64,000 nucleotides of DNA from Terana coerulea (Eukaryota > Basidiomycota > Agaricomycetes > Polyporales > Phanerochaetaceae). Each line of letters opens with the position of its first letter. Position 1 is the first letter of the stretch. Both the position numbers and the translations under genes were made by a program. The stretch is from assembly GCA_024811115.1 (NCBI GenBank), contig JAKOGH010000776.1:434001-498000 (forward strand), read 5' to 3'. Under the pieces are notes generated by a model, which searched no databases, was not told where the DNA came from, and saw nothing but the letters and a program-made list of their open reading frames with translations. Shown piece after piece: positions 57,604 to 64,000 of the stretch.

Positions 57604-60065
57604 TCAGGACCCATTCCGGTGGGCTCTACGCTTTTTGGGCGGTTGGCCGTCCTCCAGCTGGGCGTCCGAACTGCTCTCCTGAGTGCGCTTCCCGCTAGGC
57701 TGCGCCTGGACGGCGCAAAAATCCAAGCCCGAAAGCCAGAGCTTTATGGGTTCGTATCCCGCCCCTAGAAGTCGTGTACGTTCTATCTCGTCGGCACTCA
57801 CGGCTTCCAACATGGTGCGCACTTCCGCCTTGCACTCTTCCACCACAAATGGTCGGAAAAATTGCGCCGACTTCTGAATCTGTGCTCTTACGTTAGCACA
57901 TACATGTCGCTAGCAATGAACATGGAATCACCTGTATCTCCTTGAGTTCGCCATTGGTTCCCCCTGGACTTGGCTGTGTTGTCCAGGTCGCCAACTCCGT
58001 AGTAACGAACGTCTTCAGAACGTGATGCGCATGCTTGATGTCCTTCGGCGACATATGCTGGAGCTTGAGCACTGCCTGATGCTTGTTGTTCTTGAAAAAT
58101 AAGACTGTGTACGTACAGGCCATACAATTGCAGGTCGTAGGCCATTCGGTAAGAAGACGCCCCAGTGCAGCGGGAAGCGAAGCCGAGGGAACCGCTGCAG
58201 GGTCTTGTAAGTCGATCTGGATCCATGCAGAAAACAACGCGCATAGCGTAGGACCTAAATCCCGCAGAACGTCTGTGCTGTTGGAAGACCTTTTCAAAAT
58301 GGCAAGTATCTCTTTAATCACTTGCTTGTCGTCCTCGAAGCCACTGGTCTTGGCGTTGTATCGAATGCATAGGCCTGAGGGACCAAAGGACTGTAGAATC
58401 CGGCCGACTATAAGATGCGCGCAATCAGGGTTTCTGGAGTTGACGCAAAGCGATACAATCGAAGCCGTGCTGCGATCGCCAATGCCATCTAGCTCCACCG
58501 AGGATACGTATCTTTCGAGCAAAACGGTCCAGTCATCGGTGAGGCTTGGTTCTTGCAGAACTATCTCCAATTGGGTTCGCACTTCATTAATAATCACGCT
58601 GACGTGCTTGGGTTCCAGTCGTGCCAATTGAGGCATGAGGCTTGGCATGTATTTCATCAGATTTGAAAACAAACGCTGAATAGACTGGACTGTGTTACCT
58701 CGAGAAAAATGCCTTGAGCGCGCCCGACGTCTTCAAAAATGTAGAGAGTTCCCTGAAAGCGCTGTAAGCCCGTTCGGCATCTATGGAAACGAAACCGTCC
58801 AGAAAGGAAGCACATGCAGCATGTTGCAGCCGTACGATCCAGGGAAGAGGATTTGCGATTGAGCGACTCCGCAAGTCATTGTCAAGGCGAAAAGCATGGG
58901 CAAGAGCGTCTTGATCGCGAGCGAGTGTGGAGAGTCTGCGGCCATAGCGATTCTATCAGTCAACTTCTCGACGATGTGGTAACCTGCGTTTGTCGCCTCC
59001 GCATCTATGCAGGAAACCAGGAGTTGTCTTGCATCCTCCAGTCCCTCATTCTCGTTCCTATGCCAGCCTTCCTCTCGTACCGCTTTTCGCAGATCAACCT
59101 TGGAAGCAGCAGCTTGGAGCAACTCCGATACGGCTTCGCGCTTCATACTAGACTCCACAAGAGCTTCGTCACGGTGTATTCGCACGGCAAGTTCGCGCAG
59201 GTACGGTGCGGTAGCCACATCCGAGCATAGAGGTACGACGCTAACCTCGCAAGGGCTTTTAGCACTAATTGACCGAAGAGGAAGCAATCAAATGTACGTA
59301 CTGCTCCTTCAAATACGCAACGCCGCCTTTGACAAGACATTTGGTGGATCAGTCGGTCATAATCGTCTGCCGCAGCTGTCCCAATAGCATCACAGAGTTC
59401 GACGCGGCGCTGCAATATCCACGCAGAGGCGTCATCGGGTAAAGAGCCCAAAGACAGAATTTCGTCTACGAGTCCGAAAAGAGGCCTGGTGATACTTGCT
59501 TGACCAGTCATTTCTTCTAGTCTAAAATGCGTACGCCCAGTCAGCACGTATGAGATCACCCATGGGTACAATTTACTGACAACGGTTTCACAGAGGAGAA
59601 TCCGAACCGCTGGAAGGCGAGAGTGAACCAGCGTCCGCGAAGCGTGGAGACGCATCCAGCCTGACAACAGAACCTCACGGCTTTCGCCCAAAGTTGTGGG
59701 TGGCGCCACTTTGCCGCTGCAATACAAACGGCTTGGACGACTATTTGTCTCCCTGCGCCACACTGAGTGAGTAGGGCGCATGTTAGGGCCATCTCCAGCT
59801 CGGTAGGATGTTGGGACTCTGTCTCATAGACTTGGATGCATGCGTTGATAACATCTTCATGAACAATCCCTTTCTTCCTGGCTGGCAATTCATCAGGAAG
59901 GATGAAACACAACAGACACTGTTATGCAGGTGACCTTGTCAAACACACCTTGCTCGACATCGAGGATAAACTGGCTAGCGTCGTCTTGAGCTTCATCGCT
60001 CTTAGCTTGAATAAGTTGGTTTTCGTCGTGGGCTCCAATAGCCGGCTTGATATCCTCAGTATTTG
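57604..60065 (-). CDS. Family member B: unknown lineage-restricted protein
   Basis: Longer relative of member A, roughly 750 residues. The N-terminus is not resolved, but SQTDSNTEDIKPAIGAHDEN to FILDVEQ resembles the acidic start of A. Shared blocks: ALTCALLTQCGAGRQIVVQA, CIAAAKWRHPQLWAKAVRFC, FQRFGFSSVKPL, LEEMTGQASITRPLFGLVDE, LCDAIGTAAADDYDRLIHQ and YLRELAVRIHRDEALVESSM with KREAV. The C-terminal half (LMKYMPSLMPQLARLEPKHV, LERYVSSVELDGIGDRSTAS, TYTVLFFKNNKHQAVLKLQH) appears unique to this copy and ends in a basic KKRRAHRNGS, a possible nuclear signal. Frame breaks occur near 59,340 (one base too many relative to A) and 58,803 (one base short). No known domain was identified. Confidence 0.55.
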
Positions 60066-60298
60066 AGTCCGTTTGCGAGTTTCACCGCCTTGCTTGGTCG
60101 TTTTGCGTCGTTGAAATTTAAAGAAAGCTCGAGCAAGCCGCGACCGCGCGAGCAGGATGACCGTTACGTGACTAGTGTGACTAAGCGTGCTAGGCGTGAC
60201 TTTTGAGCGCGAACACGTCTTTCTCGACGACATTCACGTCGCACGACGAGCACACCTCCCCAAACTCATGTTCACCCATCTGTTGGGTCCAAGAAAAT

Positions 60299-63200
60299 AT
60301 GAGTACTCCTGCCTCGTCGCCGATGCCCTTTCCGACCTTTCAAGAATCTGACGACGCTTGCCCGAAGGATCTGCTCGCGTTTCTCGAGAACTTCGTCCAC
60401 CGGCTGAAGCACGAATCCATCCAGCAACTTCTCGAGAACGATAGAAGTGCATGGTTGTCTATATTCTACTCTCTGAATAATCATTTCTTGTCTTCGCTAC
60501 CACATCCAGACAAATTCCCGTGGAATACGATGCATGAAAGGACGAAGATCTTCGAAGTCACATTTGAGCTGCTGCACCGTACGACGCGTCGTTGCGGAGA
60601 GCTCGTGTGCACCAAGGAAGACCTGTCTAAGGGCCTCTTTATAAGGCTTTTGGATGTGTGCACGAGCTTAGATGTGTGGGTAGACACCCCAAACGTGCCA
60701 GTGAAGGAAGGGTTTCCAAGTCCGGCCAAACTTCAAGCAGACTGCGTCCTGGCTTGCATCGGAATGCTTCAAGCTTTCGCCGGTAACCCCAAAACGGATC
60801 ACTCGGGAAGGGCTGGGTGGCAAATGCTGAAGACTGTAGGCGAAGAGTGCATCGCCGTGTGTCTTGGTACGAGTGCTCTCTAGTCTGTTCTGCAGCTTCT
60901 TCATCTTGATTGCTGTTATCCTATAGAGCTCCTTTCAACACCTCCAGAAGCGGCCTATTACATTCATTTCTTTGCCCGCCCGATGATACGTGCCGGACGT
61001 CCGCCACCTCCACCATCATCACAAGAAGACAAGAGCGAACCAAGTAAAGCTGTACGCGTTTATGCACCTTCGGTATATACTCATAGCTGAACAAATCCTC
61101 GGTAGGATTCACTCGAAAGAACATTTGTCTATGTAGACAATGTCTCTCAAACGCCTTTGCTCTTGACTCAAATGCTTGAAATTCTCCTCGTCGCTTTCGA
61201 AAGCCAGCTTTTTGCTCAGCCTTTCCTGCAAGGTCTCGTCGTGCGCACCGCTGAGCTCACCCGACAGGTCTACGACTATCTGACCTCACCAGCATGTGTG
61301 ACATCAGATCTGCGGCGTGCCAGGGCGATCACTCGGCTGGTCACTGCCACAAGTACGGGACTGCAGCACCTCGAACCGTTCCGTGCAATTGCGGACCCGA
61401 TTCGTCTTCATGTCCTGGTCCGCAGGTTGAGCGACGGGCCAGATAATGCTTGGAGTAACCCCGACAAACAGCTTATCCAAGCATTTCAGCTGCCTTTCGC
61501 CTATCCAATATCGCGAGCGGACGTGCGGTCTGTTCTGGAACTGCTGAAAGATGATCACTGGGAAGACGATGGCACGGACCTACGAGTATGTGGCACTGGG
61601 AATTCATTTGGGACATCTGATCTAATGAGCTTCATAGACTCTTGCAGCCACCTATCTGAAAGCAGCGATACCGAGCGTGGACCAGGGAACGCTCCAAGAG
61701 GTCAAGATCTTCGCTCAGAATAGCACTTACAAGTCAGACTATGATATCCTGCTTGCAACTGTGGAGAGGGGACTCGGCGCCTTGCCGCCACCAGAACACC
61801 AAGTAGCTTCCGCGAAGCCTCTTGATAGAGGTCGGTGGAAGCTTGAAGCCAGACAAATCGTACAAGCTATCGTGGAGCCGGATGATTTGACGTGGATGGA
61901 CGACGACGCTATCAGCCATGTACAATATGCCGCTCGAGCGTTCGATGACATTGCACGTCGCTTTGAGAGGTTGGTGTTGTTTTCGTCAAGCTCGATATAT
62001 GCGCATATAATCTAAACATTGGTAGACCAATCTACAATCCCGCTCCAACGGCACGGTTAGCACTTGCGAAGCAGCTGTCACAATTGCCTTGTGCTCTCAC
62101 ACAACATCTCGATGCAAAATGCGCTGCGAGCGCCACACCACTCACAATAGACTCCATTCAGGTCTACCTGCACCTTTTGTCGTGCATACTCGAGGGGACG
62201 GAGCAGGAGGTCACGGCCAGGGTCCGCAAGGCTGTCTACGATGCACTTGTAAAAGCGTGCGCCATCAAACCTGTCAGCTCGGCGATCCCAGACTTGGGCA
62301 TGCGGGACAGTTCGCGGCGCAAGGAATGAAGGACAAGGATAGGAACGTTCGGCTGAGTGCAGGGTAAGCGTCTCGTTCATTTGGCATCTGTTTAGCTGAC
62401 AGTGGGCGTACAGCCGTTGCATTGCGGAACTGATCAAGGTGTACCAAACTCTCGGCGGTGACTACACGCCGTATGTGGATCCAATTTACAGTACCATCCA
62501 TAATCTCCTGGTCGCATCGGAAGACCGCTTCAAAGAGACAGCTTTAATCGTTGCCGGATACATTACGAAATCTGCGACGCCTGATATTTTAGGAAGGTTC
62601 CTGTTTTGCTTCCTCGCTTGCTTCGGACATCATAACCCTATGTTGAGAGGTACCGCATATATGCAGGTACGTCAAGTGTATTGATATGTGTTTCAAACCT
62701 ACAAATGGTTTGCAGCTACACGCCACCGCCAGATCCTACAACAAATCCGCGCACAACCTGCTATCACCTTACATGGACCGCATCGCACCTTTCCTCGTGT
62801 CCCGAATCTCCAGCCAGCGTGCCGCGATCGCGGAGATCTGCAGCTTCCTTTCCATCCCTGTAGGGTCCTTCGTCACTGTCACTCTCACACACACCCTGCC
62901 CCATGTCTTTGCAACTCGCGACCGCGCGACGCTGGCAGGTATCCTAAAAGAGGTTGGCGCGCCCGCGCACGAGCTGTTCATGACCTACGCGGCCAAAATT
63001 CTAGCGCACATCTTCATGCTACCAAAGCCCGGGCAGACCACCGCGGCGTTGACATTCGTCGTTGCCACCCTGACCGCCGCGTCGTCGGTGCAGGACGGAG
63101 CGATCGATGCGCAGAGCGTGGTTAGAGGCCATATCGTGGACATCATTAGCGAAATCGTACTGAAGATGGGCGACGATGACTTGGCGGTTTCTCAGAGCGT

Positions 63201-64000
63201 ACGCCGATTTTACATCCATGATATGTTACGCTCTATTGACGTTTCGTACAGGTTAAACAGGCTTTGATGAAGGTGCAGCAGGTTGCGCAGGGTGCCCGCG
63301 ACGTCCAGTATGACTCGGACGAGCAAGCTGTGCGGGCGTTGCTGCAGCAGCATATGCTTGGCATCGTTTCGCATCTCAACGACTCCTTGCAAGAGGTTCA
63401 CGGGAAACGGACAGCCGCGGATAAACGACAAATTATCAGGGCACTTGGAGTATTTGTCAAGGAAGTGGGCAATGCAGTCAATAATGTGGCTCCCCAGGTA
63501 TGGTGTTCCGCGACTCTTGGTGGTTACATCCGTAACGCTGACGCGTCTTCAGATCATGGCGACGCTACAGACCTCACTCGTTATCGACGAGCTCACCGAG
63601 GCCACCCTTGGGACGTGGGACATATTTGTCCGGGCCCTGAAGAGGGAAGACCTTGCCCCTTTCGTCGGACCCACAACTGCCGCCTTCGTTATCTACTGGC
63701 CGACGTTCTCCCAGAAAGGCAAAATAACGGCGGGCGGGTGTCTGAAATACATCGTTGCGAGCAAAGGGAGCTCCAAAGAAGCCTATATGGATGACGTCGT
63801 TGAAATGTCCTCGATTCCTGAACTCAAAGCCTTGGCGAAGCGGGTCGCGCACCTGCGCGCCGAATGGACGCCGGAACGAAGGCTAAAGAAACTTTTGAAC
63901 CGCGCCATGAGCGACAATACCGCAGTGATATTCAAAGGCCTGGAGGAGCTGAAAGCGTTTATGCTCGAGGACAACGAGAGCTACGTCAGAAGCTTGGCCT
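60299..64000 (+). CDS. MEC1: ATR/Mec1/Rad3 checkpoint kinase, 5' part
   Basis: N-terminal helical-repeat region of the PI3K-like DNA-damage checkpoint kinase; the FAT and kinase domains lie beyond the window. Start MSTPASSPMPFPTFQESDDA. HEAT-like segments: LLAFLENFVHRLKHESIQQL, EVTFELLHRTTRRCGELV, MLEILLVAFESQLFAQPFLQ, AIADPIRLHVLVRRLSDG. The diagnostic UME region: LGRFLFCFLACFGHHNPMLR, AYMQ-LHATARSYNKSAHNLL, SPYMDRIAPFLVSRISSQ, LSIPVGSFVTVTLTHTLPH. Further downstream: LVIDELTEATLGTWDIFVRA and AAFVIYWPTFSQKGKITAG. At least eight short introns. At 62,296-62,298 (GGG) one base is short; adding it joins SAIPDLG to HAGQFAAQGMKDKDRNVRLS. A further phase problem exists at the splice near 61,070-61,140. 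Truncated by the window end. Confidence 0.87.

Noticed and set aside
2093..62298. Programmed ribosomal frameshifting as the explanation of the frame breaks
   Set aside because: Sites lack a common slippery heptamer, occur in unrelated genes, and mostly need an added base.
1..64000. tRNA or rRNA genes
   Set aside because: T-loop-like GTTCGA strings occur but none sits in a plausible cloverleaf by eye; a tRNA scan would be decisive.

Overview
The window looks like a gene-dense nuclear segment of a filamentous basidiomycete, most likely an agaricomycete and perhaps a polypore. Genes lie on both strands. They are cut by many short introns of roughly 45-60 nt with GT..AG ends, and the proteins are recognisable fungal orthologues (Nup188, Nup42, TAF4, Spc19, NOP14, ATR/Mec1, a fused gephyrin). 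No bacterial-type operon, CRISPR array, rRNA or convincing tRNA was seen.

Layout. 0-13 kb is housekeeping: NUP188 (-), mitochondrial uL13m (+), a possible RNA polymerase I factor (-), the FG nucleoporin NUP42 (-) and TAF4 (+). 13-33 kb is accessory: three related MDR-type oxidoreductases, two related F-box-like proteins, two tandem SDR genes and a MYND-finger gene, with one conserved methionine aminopeptidase among them. Two mobile elements sit here: a 2.03-kb terminal-inverted-repeat element that splits an SDR coding exon, and a 577-bp Tc1/mariner-type MITE. The MDR1/F-box1 pair reappears in inverted order as F-box2/MDR3. 33-54.9 kb is again mainly conserved: DRN1/CWF19L1, mitochondrial SerRS, a Ser-rich protein, a class 3 lipase, an unknown protein, a GDPD phosphodiesterase, gephyrin, SPC19 and NOP14. 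55-60 kb holds a local family of unknown proteins: two large minus-strand copies and one truncated plus-strand copy. The right edge contains the 5' part of the checkpoint kinase ATR/Mec1.

The most striking global feature is that many otherwise well conserved genes are interrupted by single-base frame changes. Most are cured by adding one base to a short homopolymer. Because essential genes are hit (NUP188, TAF4, NOP14, SerRS, MetAP, ATR), the simplest reading is residual consensus error in a draft assembly. The F-box2 nonsense codon and the SDR2 insertion have other causes and may be real. Coordinates below are gene spans from inferred start codon to stop codon; internal splice sites are stated where they could be read.
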